Positions 53,867-64,000 of a DNA stretch of 64,000 nucleotides are shown here, one piece after another; position 1 is the first letter of the stretch, and each line of letters begins with the position of its first letter. The DNA comes from Dactylonectria macrodidyma (lineage: Eukaryota > Ascomycota > Sordariomycetes > Hypocreales > Nectriaceae): assembly GCA_020744425.1 (NCBI GenBank), contig JAGMUV010000013.1, positions 62,001 through 126,000 of the forward strand, written 5' to 3'. Both the position numbers and the translations under genes were made by a program. The notes under the pieces are model-generated. The model saw nothing but the letters and a program-made list of their open reading frames with translations. It searched no databases and was not told the origin of the DNA.

Positions 53867-55674
53867 ATCGCCGAAAGGATTATGCTTGATGAGGGGTTTG
53901 GATGTTTTGAGAAACCAGTCAAACTACTATACAGTACCAGTGCCGCCTGGGGCGAGGCTTGTCCAAAATGGGTTTAGTCTCTTTTGTGTGGTGATTGTGT
54001 CAGAGTAGGTCGGACAATGTTGTTATTTCGTAATTACAGTGATTCCTGTTTGTATGGTAGAATTCTAATAAACAGGTGTTATTGAATGATCTCATTTGGG
54101 CCGCCGATATCACCAAGGACCGAACTAACTCGCTACTTGGATTTCTGCTCACCACGGTGACTGGAGTGCATACCAGAGAGTCTTACTGCCTCGGGGAGTG
54201 GTTGCAACCGTGCATCATGCCTATTGGAAATTACAGCCATTATAAGGAGGTATGTGGTCCACCTTTTTAAATGTTCAGGGTTTAGCGAAGAGTGAGATCT
54301 TCACCGGCTCTAAAGCCTCAAACATTCATCCTGCCTCAATGCCTCCAGCTTGTGGCTGGTCTCAAATTGAAATGACATAAAAAAAATCCACAAAAACCAG
54401 TGTCGCGTGAAAGCGACAGAAGGACTTTACTATATGTGCTCGATTTTGCCATCCTAGAAATGCTAAAGTTCATGTCTCAGCCACGCGAGCAATAATTTCT
54501 CCGTGTTATGATTCGTGATCGTATATCTCCACCCAACTCCCAAGACATAATGCTGTACGTCTTACTTGTCTTTATCAAAAATTGCTAACACCAACCTTGT
54601 GCCCCGTACTCCAGTTTGGTAGTCGTTCACTGTATCATCGATAAGAGCTTGCTACAAAATAGTTGCTTGTCTCAAGCCATGACGAGCAGCGGATCAAAGG
54701 CATCTTCATAGCCCATAGCCGTCGCCCACGAACTTGACATAAGTTTTCGCTCTCGCAAACTGCATTGCGTCTAATTTTGACAAGTACTGTGATATGTTTG
54801 CCCGTCACAATTTCCGGATGCTTCATTCTACTTCACAACCCGCTGGTGACAAGATGGCCAAGGTGGCGAACACCTTGCAAAGCCAATGGTCTACGTTGCT
54901 GGACTTACAGGACCTCTTTTGCTCAGAACCGGCCATAAATCGCCCAGTGAGTCAATTTTTACGCTGTCCCCTGCCTTCAGTCGCTAGATGATGCCTGAAT
55001 CCGGGTGGTATTCAAGCCTCTAGCTGTGACTTCGGGGTGTATGTGGTGCTCATCCCAGTTCCTTGACGAGGGCGTCAATCGAAGCAGGCGTGGGTTCATA
55101 GCCCAGTGGAGTGGCGACGGGTCTAGCCACTTCTAATCTAAGTTCGAAACTCGACGTTGTGATAGAAACTCTAAAAGAAGAAGAGGAAAATAAACAATGC
55201 GTCCTCAATGCCCTGCTGCTAGGTCACGACCGAGGCGGCAGGTTCACCATTTCTCAAGGTCAAGCCCGGCACACCCGCTTCCGACCAACTGCCGAAAAGG
55301 TTGATGTATGGGCCCTCAGCGGGACTTTCCCCGGAGTCGGCTATGTCGGGATCTTGTTCCGGCCGCGGGGGGGTTTATGGAGCCGTCCTATTGGCCTGTT
55401 ACAGGATACCAGCGGCTGCAGTGCTACGCCATGCTCCAATACGGAACCGGATGCTTATCTCCACATACTCGAGTACATATACAATCGCGGTAGAGACGGG
55501 AGCTTGCCGAGTTGCTGTTCGGTTCAGCGGGCAAACAGCCAGGGATCTAAGGACTATAAAGCCTGCGGTAGCCAGCGTGGGCCGTCATCCCTTTTGCCAT
55601 GACACGATTTCCTGCCGTATTGAATTCAATTGCCAAAAAAAAATAAAAAATTTGCTTCTGAATAACTAGGCGAA
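53867..55674. other. Gene-poor region
   Basis: 1.8 kb with several short ORFs (54635-54991, 55111-55669) that lack motifs or believable splice partners. A minus-strand stretch near 54680-54740 has a protein-like composition (GYEDAFDPLLVMA) and could be a trace of an old gene. The last 300 bp probably contain the promoter of the P450 at 55675. Confidence 0.45.
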
Positions 55675-57459
55675 ATGTCCATCCGGGGGCAACTTGAACG
55701 AGTATACGGGCGGGACGTTTCTGCTATCAATATTTTGTTCTCCCTGCTGTTCTTGTTTGTGTGCCGCCCCTCTCCATTCCCTGTTTATTGACGTGACGTG
55801 ACTGGCTGCGTGCAGCGAGTCGTGACTTTGAGCAAACTCGCTAACACGACGATGCCTAGGTGATATATCAGGTTATCAATTTCCATGCCTCTCGCATTCG
55901 CCGTTTCCCCGGACCCGTCTGGGCGAAGGTCTCATCCCTATGGCTTGCATCCCAATGCAGACAGACGCAGCGCTCCAAAGCCGTAATGCAACTGCATAGA
56001 AAACATGGTGACTTTGTCCGAATCGGGCCCAATCATCTATCCATCAACAATCCCGCTGCGGTAGCAGAGGTCTATGGCCACAAGACAGGGTTTACCAAGA
56101 GCCCGTTCTACGATGCATTCCTACAGGTAACGCCAGTGGTCTTCAACGCTAGGGATGTGGCTACACATACTCGCAAGAGAAAGTACATCAACCCCGCCTT
56201 TTCTGCTCGCGCCTTGTCGGATTTTGAGCCCTATATGGATAGGGAGCTTTTGGGTTGGAAGCGTCGACTGCTCGGTATGACTCAAAGTTCCACGGCAAGG
56301 CTCGACTTTTCCGTCTGGAGTAAGTGTCTGTCCCGTCCCATCACATAAGCAACGAGTTTGACGCATCATGTTTCGGAACCTAGCGAATTTCCTCGCTTTT
56401 GATGTCATTGCGAGCTTCGCTTTCGGAGAATCATTTGGCTTTGTTCAAAGAGGAAAAGACCCCTACAACCTTATTCACACAATTGATACTCGTGGCGAGG
56501 TGATGAACGCATTTGGATCTGTGTCTCCGACTCTCAGACCACTGATGAAATACCACCCTTTGGATTCATTTTGGAGCTCGGGTTTAAAAGCGCGAGCTAA
56601 CCTTGAGAAGTTTGGTCGCGAGGCATACCAGAAACGCAGGGAGTCTAACGACGACCGGAAAGATCTCCTAAGTTTCCTATTTGCTGCAAAGGATCCCATC
56701 ACCAAACAGCCTATTACAGAAGAAGAGATTGTGGCCGAGTCAATAAGTTTCATTGTTGGCGGTAGTGATACGACGAGCAGCACGATGGCCAACGTTATCG
56801 ACTTTGTGTCTCGCGATGCCGGTTTGCAGTCCCTATTACAGAAAGAAATTGATGCTGCTTGGCCCGGCCGGCCCGTTGAGGATTGGGTTCCTTCCGAGAA
56901 GGAGAGTGGCAATCTGCCTCTTCTGCTCGCCACCCTACGCGAGGTCATGCGATTTCGGCCAACGAGTGCTACTGGACTGGAACGGATAACTCCAAAGGGC
57001 GGGAAAATGGTGGCGGGAGAGTTTATCCCAGGTGAGGTGAGTTTATGAGTCGCACTCAGTTTTGAAGTGGCATAGTTATTCCTAACATTACATGAAGACG
57101 GTTGTCAGTGTACCAACGGTAGGTGTCATGATGGACGCGAGAATATTTGAGTCACCTGAAGAGTTCAAGCCACAGAGATGGCTAGAACCAGGTGCAAGCA
57201 AGCTTCTGGATCACTTCTTTCCCTTTTCTACAGGCCCGAGGGCTTGCATCGGAAGAAAGTACGTTGACCTATATACTCCTTCAGTTGCGTCAACTGACGA
57301 TATTCAAGTTTCGCTTGGATGGAGATCTTGAAAGCCATGGTAATCGTCTTGAAATATTTCGACATGACGAGAATGAAAGATGGCGCTACGGTAATTAGAG
57401 AAGGCTTCTTCAACAAAGCGGCTGAGTGTGAAGTGGAGATTTGTCGACGACATCATTAA
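55675..57459 (+). CDS. Cytochrome P450 monooxygenase 2
   Basis: Predicted 502-residue microsomal P450, five exons: 55675-55758, 55860-56319, 56384-57036, 57098-57258 and 57309-57459, all GT-AG and frame-consistent. Exon 1 (MSIRGQLERVYG) plus the start of exon 2 form the membrane anchor (INILFSLLFLFVIYQVI), followed by RRFPGPVWAK. The C-helix region is HTRKRKYINPAFS, the I-helix is IVGGSDTTSSTM, the ExxR is in LREVMRFRP, the PERF-like motif is FKPQRW, and the heme loop is FSTGPRACIG completed by NFAWME in the last exon. It appears intact. Its next neighbour downstream is a decayed HAD-like terpene synthase on the opposite strand, converging 3' to 3', so it may be a survivor of a terpene cluster. 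Confidence 0.85.
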
Positions 57460-57736
57460 ATAGAGGGCCGGCCTTTCAGGCCCGACGTCGAATCTAGCTT
57501 AAATCTCGATGACTTCCAGCGAAAATGGCTAACAAACAAGGCTTTTGGCGTGCATACATCTATTTGCCATGGGAGCGGTAAGGATAATGAGACGGTACTG
57601 CATGCGGGAGAGTGTTACAAGCCCAATCATCTCGTCTGGTAACTTTGAAGAAACTGCCCTCGGGGCTTCTATACCAAGCAGGCCCAATGAACTACACGCT
57701 GGACGAAGTCCCCATCATACTTCTTATTTCATTCCG

Positions 57737-59263
57737 TTATTGTAGCTTGTTTAGCCCTACAAGGGCGTTCCGAATGGCCTTGACTGTGATAGATGTTAGA
57801 ACCTTGCGACTACCGATCCTGACATTGACTGTCCCATATCCCCACATCCAAACAAACTCTCAGCCTTCATCCAATTGCTGTGTGGCAAGAAGAGTCTTGA
57901 GATCCCGCCTATTCGACAAGCCCAGCGACTGGGCCGCCACGCTGCCCCCAAGGCGTCCTTGTCGCAGTCCATTCGCTCCTCCACGCGTGTCGTGAGAAAG
58001 CCTCGGAGCTTGTCCAAACCGGGGTCCGAAGACTTGCCGCAAAGGTGTGCGAGGTAATAGAATAGCCAGTCGGACTGATAGTAGTAGCGGGTTTCAAACT
58101 CGAATACCTAAGATCTGAGGATGAGACACGTGTGCTCGAGGTTTGCGCGTTGTCTGCCCTTGTCCGTTCAGGAAGAAGAAGCTAAGGATGCTGGTAGAGA
58201 AGTGCGGACACCGATGAAGTCGCATATAGTCAAATTATAGCTATATTTCAGGCATAAGCTTTTAAATACGTTGTGAAATAGGTATTTTAGTACCTCTGGC
58301 AACCCATCTGGTGTTTGATACATCATTCTCTCCATGGCCGCTTCCTTTGACTGCTCGTGGCATCTAAGACAATGAGCGCAAGAGAAGTTGTATCAGAGTC
58401 CTCAGGGAAGGACTCATTCGTGAAAGCTTTTTGCCGATGCAGAATTGCCAACAGTCTCCCTTGTTCTCAAGAGTAACCTTGTCTCTGCAATGCTGTCAGC
58501 ATTGCTTCACGATAAGTCGTCTCGCAGGGGAGCTCGGACTTGTCTCCGTTGCACTCAAGAATCAGTAGTTGGCAGAAGTTGTCCTTCACGACGACACCAC
58601 CGTTCGTTTCGCAAAAGACGTTCTTGGAATGTTTGCGCAAAAAGTTTATTCCCCGGGCCACGGGATCTCCAAGGAGACTATGGAGCTGAGCCACAACAAC
58701 CGTTGTCTCTCGAAACAAAACTCCACGAAAGCCCAACGAGTGCGCATTGACAATGTTTTCGAGCAGGTCGCCGACAAAAATCGATGACGATGCCGCTATG
58801 TTCAACTATTCCAGGAGCCTTCGATAGGAGCCAAAGTCCAGTTTTCAACAGCCAACGGATGCCGACGTCGTCACGCTGTCAAAAAATATCCCGTCCCTTG
58901 ACTATCTGTTCTAGCTTCTCAAAGTCAGGCGCGGAAACGCTGGAAAAGGCATGAGCTAGGAGGTCAGAGTAGGTCATCTTCAGAACTCTGACAGCGTTGA
59001 TGAACTCGAGGTTCGGCGTGAGAGTCGACTCCATCTGGACCATTGCCTCGCCCCATCCACCCTCCTCCGGATCAAACTCCTTCGTTACCAAACTGTAGCA
59101 CTCCTCATGCGTGATTTTTACCTCGTTCATACTCGTGTCAGTGTAGCGAACCGAAAATGCGCTTGATGATTCGTGGTGGCAAAGCGGTGTTTCCTTTGGG
59201 CGAGTAGGATACCAAGACACCGCCGAGGCCCAACACTAAATTGGTGTAAGTGCGTTTGACCAT
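57737..59263 (-). pseudogene. Decayed HAD-like (drimane-type) terpene synthase
   Basis: The whole length of a HAD-like sesquiterpene synthase (the class known from drimane synthases such as AstC) can be followed across frames. It runs from the ATG at 59263 (MVKRTYTNLVLGLGGVLVSY) through HEYERG, THEECYSLVTKEFDPEEGG, SSIFVGDLLENIVNAHSLGF, LLGDPVARGINFLRKH, the class II motif EDSDTTSLAL (about 58375-58403) and MERMMYQTPDGLPEVL, to the end VRIGSRKVLTSITVKAI and a TAA at 57737. Lesions: in-frame TGA at 59138-59140 (where Trp is expected), one extra base near 59115, a frameshift near 58880, TGA at 58845-58847, TAG at 58806-58808, TGA at 58467-58469, and further frame changes after 58350. The usual HAD aspartates are also altered. 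It is clearly non-functional. Confidence 0.75.
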
Positions 59264-61130
59264 GGTGGACAATATGAACATAAAACTGTTTTTATAGCAA
59301 ATTCTATGTTAGTCTATGCTAGGACAAATCCGAATATGGCGATTTTGTTCGCTGTTCAAAATGTGAAAGCCGGTCGCATTTTCAAGTCAAAATTCTGGCG
59401 CACGGGAGACCCAAGAGTTTTTATCGGTACGTGTTCAACAGAACCAGCTCCTCTCAATGAGTTTAGCGCTTGATGATTTATCTCTGTTGAACCTGGTATA
59501 CGATTAGGTTGTTGCTTTTTTGCTGAACCAAGTCGACGTTCTCATCATACATTGACACACCTCAACCATACCCAACGGCCACTGAAACTAATTCATCTCA
59601 TCGCGCTACGAGGCGCTATGGATACAGCGATTGTTGACGGGACCTATCGTTGAAGAAGGTAGCCAATGAGATGCTCACTAGTGAGACATTTCCTACTAAA
59701 TTCACAGCTTCGCGCAGTGTTAGCTCATCAGCTGTGATCTTTGGAGAATTTAGTCCGATGCGGGTTTCATCCAGGTGGTCACCGTCCCGGTGTGAGACCG
59801 AAGCCAATACACCCCAGCACCCTCACGCGGTTGACTCCGATTGCAAAGGTCGTCAACTATGTAGGCAGTGAAATCCTGCCACCATGCCAAAATTTCTAAT
59901 CAGGTTTCTGATGAGAAAAGCACTTCCGAGTCTCTTGCGCCGCCTAAATATCTATTGACATGTCGTCTGACCATCGACTCATTGCAAAAAGCCCACCCGC
60001 TTCTCTGGACTGCGGCGAGGACGGCATTAAGTGGTAGGTTAGTTCTGAATCGAACCTATCCTTCCTGCGGTGCTATCTCAAGCAAGCCTCTACCCTAGGA
60101 CGGAACTAGAGTCTTTTACCGAGCGTGCAGAAAATACCGCAGCCTCTTTTAAAGTACCTCGGAGTTAACAAGACTTAGACGAGATGAAACGCGACACTGT
60201 AAAATTACGTGCATTTCAGAAGGGGTACTGGGAGACGCGGACCACCTGATCGTGCCTAAGTTTCATTTCGTATGACTTCTCGAGGTTTCATGCTGCTCCA
60301 CTTTTTTTGACACAAGGAATCTGAATGCCAAAGACGTGTTTCTCGGCTCGGCGACTTAAACATAGTTCGGGGAATGACACAGCCCACTACAATCTGGAAT
60401 CACGGGTTCTACTCTTACTGAGAGAAGAGTAGACTGAAATAGTGGGTTCGATGAAGTGTCAGATAGCGCCTCTTCGAAAGAATGCATCCTTCGATGGCAT
60501 TATATTTAACGAGATATTGATGAGTCTGAAACTCGGCCGATGTCGACATTGCCCACGTGTTCAGTTATTTGAGTAATTTGTATACATACTTATCAAGTCT
60601 GAACAAACGAAGGGTTTGGTCACGTTGGGGTCATAGACGAAGAAACGGCTGTATGGCGTAAGCCGGGCATAAATGGAGGTTAATTTAGCAGGGACCAAAG
60701 ACAAATTGCGATGATCTGTCCTGTATTAGGCACGGTTGACACCGCTGCAAAGCGACAGCTTCATGCAAAGAGCGCTCATCTCGGGGTGATTACTTTTCAG
60801 CTTGGGCTTAGCGCCATCTCCCCTCTCACCGACCTCCATCATTAAGGCTAGGGAAAATACCGGACGACAAGGGTATGATGGCCTCCACAAATCGTAGATG
60901 GATGGTCTGCTTCGAAACTGAGTGTCGGCCCCGCTTACGGGTTGTCAGCTGTGGGACTCTGGGATCTTGTTACGCCGATCTTACTAAGTATCAATTCTTA
61001 AAGTCTCGGAAAATAGATATATAGAGATGCGAGAATGGGTTGTTTTAATATTCTGAAAAATGCAGCAGCGAACAATTATCGACAGTCATTTTCTCAAATA
61101 TTATCCTCGTTTCACAAACCGAAAACCACC
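59264..61130. other. Gene-poor region
   Basis: 1.87 kb with only short ORFs lacking motifs. No repeat copies of the families described above were seen. The last part probably holds the promoter and leader of the small gene at 61131. Confidence 0.5.
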
Positions 61131-61463
61131 ATGTCTTCTAGCGACGGCCTTGTTCCTGTGATCATATACTTGGTTGGCCAGAGTAGGGTCAACGACGTCG
61201 TATTGGCAGATGAGAACACTGAATCCTTCGAACACCTTGCGGCTTCCTTCTACTCAACTTTGCGGCCAAAAATCCCCGAGTTCTTCCTAGAGCAGGGGGA
61301 GCGGACCATTACTCAAATGTGGGTAGAGTGGGATCGAGGAAGCGCGGATCTCCTCCCGCAGGAAACGGAGATTGTTGAAGGAAATTTCCGTGCTGTTCTA
61401 CGCATTCTTGCTCTTCGTCGGGGCGTGGACATGATCCGTGTGTGGCTTAACGAGATCGAATGA
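61131..61463 (+). CDS. Small hypothetical protein
   Basis: An open frame of 110 codons from the ATG at 61131, which lies in a strong context (aaaaccacc before ATGTCT). The frame continues upstream to another ATG at 61035 (142 codons), but those residues look like leader. The protein begins MSSSDGLVPVIIYLVGQS, is acidic, and ends in GVDMIRVWLNEIE. It has no signal peptide, membrane segment or domain I recognise. The composition looks like that of a real small protein. Confidence 0.45.
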   Translation: MSSSDGLVPVIIYLVGQSRVNDVVLADENTESFEHLAASFYSTLRPKIPEFFLEQGERTITQMWVEWDRGSADLLPQETEIVEGNFRAVLRILALRRGVDMIRVWLNEIE

Positions 61464-61689
61464 ATTGGGTGAGTATGAGTATACAAATTATTCCCTCCAG
61501 TATGATTTCATCATTAATTCTAGGTAGAGTCAGGGCGATTGTTGTTTGGCTATTTCGCCTACCGACCCCATTACACTTTGCCACTTTTGTAAATAGTATC
61601 CAACTACGAAACCACTTTATCTCCGCGTCAAGAGCGTATCCGCGATGTGCCTTGCCACCTTTCTATCTAGCAAGGTGAAATGAGAATAA

Positions 61690-62250
61690 AACCTACTTGT
61701 CGACTATTTCCACATCCATTGATGACCCTGTAATCACAGCCGCCCACATTCCAGTACCATAGCGTCTCGGTACATCAATCAAAGTAACCTTTGACCCATT
61801 GATCTTCTTCCTCTCTACACCTCGTACCTTTAAGAGGTGGAATGCGGAAGGCGATTGCGGACCAGTTGGGCGGTGCAGCTCGGGGTTAAAAGCGACCCTC
61901 CTCGCAGATGTTGATGCCGCATCGGACACATGGCAGGGCGCCAGCGGCGTCGCACTTGACGTTGTAGAGGTAAACTTTGATGTCCTCATCGCCATACTCA
62001 TCAGGAGCATCGCAGGAAAGCCCAGCGGTGGGAATGCTCCGATACGAGGAGCTGAATGCCTGGCGCTTGAGAAGGCCACAGCCGTCATAGAGGGATTGGC
62101 GTTGCAGGGCCCGGAAGATGTTGAGAGGAGCGAGAATGTAGGAAAGGTGAGTTGTGTTGGTGCGTCCAAGATGAAGAGATCCACGGTTGACATCCACGCT
62201 GCGAGAGTTGGCATGTACTATACGCTATGGCGCGTTCCCGTACATCCCTA
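61690..62250 (-). pseudogene. F-box-family-like relic
   Basis: On the minus strand a protein-like stretch reads LLKRQAFSSSYRSIPTAG, then DAPDEYGDEDIKVYLYNVKC, then LPCVRCGINICEEGRF, an in-frame TAA (about 61888), and PRAAPPNWSAIAFRIPP. The Cys-rich phrase followed by an aromatic residue and PRxxPP resembles the C-terminal zinc-binding part of a common fungal F-box-domain family, where CEECR(Y/F)YPR is expected. Here one Cys is Gly and the Tyr codon is a stop. The antisense open frame on the plus strand is a shadow. A truncated dead copy is the likeliest reading. Confidence 0.4.
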
Positions 62251-62860
62251 AGATATATGGCATCAAAGGATTTTCTACGTCCCGAATTCAAACGTCTCTG
62301 CTGGGTGGGCGTCTTTGATGACTTTGCCGATGGCATAGCTGAGCATATGAGCGATGTTGAACTTATGGGTATTGAGCCCATATGACGACTTTCAACCATA
62401 TAAGTTCACAGATGCGCTCTTTCTTGATGACGTATTGCTTCGAACCTGGGCCAGACCAGTATATACAACACATCTCAAAGAACACCAACAAAACTTTCAT
62501 ACCTTTCATCACATTATGGCATTACTTTCCGGTGGAACCATCTATCTCCGGGATAATGTGGCTCGCAATGAAGTGGCTCGCCTCTGATAACTTGCTCAAG
62601 AGGCCGTCAATATTGAAATGGCATACTCTTCTCGAATTATGGACCGAGTTGAAGAGATACGACATAGTGTCAAAAGAATTTCGTTTTAGGTACGTTATGT
62701 GGAATGAATCTGCAGCACATACTAATTGATGGGATAACTAGACATTTTTACACCTTCCAGAGAAACATATAAAATAATCTTCTTGGAAGTTTGCTCCATT
62801 TTCGATGCCCTGGAAATTAGATTCACCAAAGCCAAGCTATCAAGGACTTAAATTTAATTT
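62251..62860. other. No supported gene
   Basis: A 115-codon plus-strand frame (62382-62729) lacks motifs and overlaps another of similar length. Nothing can be supported. Confidence 0.4.
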
Positions 62861-63133
62861 ATGCCTTGGTCTAGATTGAGGGAAATAACTTCTCACGTTA
62901 AGCAATTTAAGGCCAAGATAGGAAATAATCGGGACTTAATTACAGAGTCCAAGGAAGAGCTCGCCCACATGCTTTGGAAGATATTGACAACCTCAGAAAA
63001 GGATGGTCTTCAGCACTTTGACGACTTAATGAGGGCGAATATTCTCCTTGAGCTACATAGAACCAGAGCTATGGGAAATAAAAGGGAGGATATCTTCGCT
63101 GTAGCCTTGAGTACAGCGAAAGAAACTAATTGA
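62861..63133 (+). CDS. Doubtful small ORF
   Basis: A 90-codon frame with an ATG start (MPWSRLREITSHVKQFKAKI), rich in charged and helical residues. It could be an exon of an unknown gene or a relic. No family recognised and no clear splice partner. Confidence 0.25.
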   Translation: MPWSRLREITSHVKQFKAKIGNNRDLITESKEELAHMLWKILTTSEKDGLQHFDDLMRANILLELHRTRAMGNKREDIFAVALSTAKETN

Positions 63134-64000
63134 AGACATGATTCATGCGCTCCACATGTTCTGCAAAGGGTTTCTTAAGTGGCTTATAAATATTGATAAA
63201 CGCGATTACATGTAAAATTATGGAGGACCATTTCAAAAGTCTTTGCCAGCGCGCAAGCCACATTTTGCTTTTTCTTATCAAAAGAACTTACGAACGTTGG
63301 CACTAAATGAGGCCCTATATTGTAGCATACTTTGCCCACTAGCTAGCCATAGTATAGGTCCAACACCACTAAAGTTACAGTAGATTTAGCGGACATTAGC
63401 CTGTAGCGATATGAACGTATTATTAAATACCTAGCAGGGATTCGAAGGTTGTGGCTTCCTCAGCGTGGGCGAAGACTTTTGAAACGGTCCTCCGTACTTC
63501 CTTCTATATTCGAACCATGAGCTGAAAAATTAGGTAAAGGTTTGAAAGGCAGAGCCTTGTCTTACAATTGAGATGTGACAGCCTCACCGTATGCCGTTTT
63601 ATACGGTACGCCCAGCCCTAATACCGGAGTTGCGCTGGGCTTAGTGTTGAACTAGCCAGTTACAGAATCGTAACCGTCTTGAATGAAGGTTTGTAGGAGA
63701 TGAGTATCGGTCAAATAAACTCGTGATTGGAAAGCGGACTGACCTTTCTGTCTTAGTGTCTATTTTAGTTGGTGTATCTATGGGAAGGGACATGGTGCGG
63801 CCGTGTTTATGAAGGTTTGATAATGAACGAAACTAGAGCAGATGCATTGCACTTGGTGTAGATCAGGTTGTCGTGCAGAAACTAACGAATTTACTGAGGT
63901 GGCAGCCAAGACCCAACTTCTCGAGTAAGATAGGATGCATATCCGATAGATCGACCGCTAACGAGTTAGAAGGGGAACATGCCACTGCTCGAGCTTGAAT
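63134..64000. other. No feature seen
   Basis: The final 870 bp contain no ORF, repeat or RNA gene that I can support. Confidence 0.5.

Noticed and set aside
55111..55669. Overlapping ORFs of 122 and 163 codons before P450 2
   Set aside because: Neither has a recognisable domain; the region is better read as upstream sequence of the P450 gene.
57483..61200. Three more CGACGTCG cores (57483, 58863, 61193)
   Set aside because: One is just after a P450 stop codon, one lies inside the dead terpene synthase and one inside a coding frame; none has the extended G[AT]...[AT]C flanks in a promoter.
61799..62251. A 150-codon plus-strand ORF
   Set aside because: The opposite strand carries the recognisable Cys-rich relic; this is its antisense shadow.

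Overview
The window looks like nuclear DNA of a filamentous ascomycete, probably a eurotiomycete of the Aspergillus/Penicillium type. The inference rests on many short spliceosomal introns (about 43-100 nt, with GT/GC donors and one textbook TACTAAT branch site), on fungus-specific families (Zn2Cys6 regulators, DUF3425 bZIP regulators, tannase/feruloyl esterases, TRI12-like efflux pumps, Dal5-like permeases) and on AT-rich repeat islands with decayed genes between intact ones. No rRNA, convincing tRNA or CRISPR was seen. The species cannot be named from this sequence alone.

Layout. 1-5.4 kb is gene-poor: a dispersed repeat, an ABC-transporter scrap and unassigned relics. 5.4-28.5 kb is an esterase/efflux locus that has been duplicated and is partly decaying. 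It holds an intact TRI12-like MFS pump divergent from an alpha/beta hydrolase, a bZIP-DUF3425 regulator, a tannase-family esterase, a second convergent bZIP-DUF3425 regulator, a truncated feruloyl-esterase-like relic, a C2H2 protein between repeats (including a MITE with TA target-site duplications), a second MFS pump broken by one stop and one frameshift, a second tannase broken by an internal deletion, and a third intact tannase with a signal peptide. Eight copies of the palindromic core CGACGTCG lie in the intergenic regions of this block, mostly as GTCGACGTCGAC or GACGACGTCGTC. They are the best candidate for a shared operator, possibly bound by the two bZIP proteins.

28.8-36.4 kb holds an unidentified relic, an isopenicillin-N-acyltransferase-like (peptidase C45) enzyme, a Zn2Cys6 regulator and a Dal5-like permease. 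37.4-51.8 kb reads as a catabolic cluster: acetoacetyl-CoA synthetase, FAD-dependent aromatic hydroxylase, Zn2Cys6 regulator, cytochrome P450, type I extradiol ring-cleavage dioxygenase and FAH-family hydrolase. Together these could hydroxylate an aromatic ring, open it, hydrolyse the ring-fission product and activate a keto-acid such as acetoacetate. A PP2C phosphatase (52.5-53.9 kb) is probably unrelated housekeeping.

55.7-59.3 kb pairs an intact P450 with a heavily mutated pseudogene of a HAD-like (drimane-type, DxDTT) terpene synthase, the apparent remnant of a terpene cluster. 59.3-64 kb is gene-poor, with one small unknown protein, an F-box-family-like relic and one doubtful ORF.
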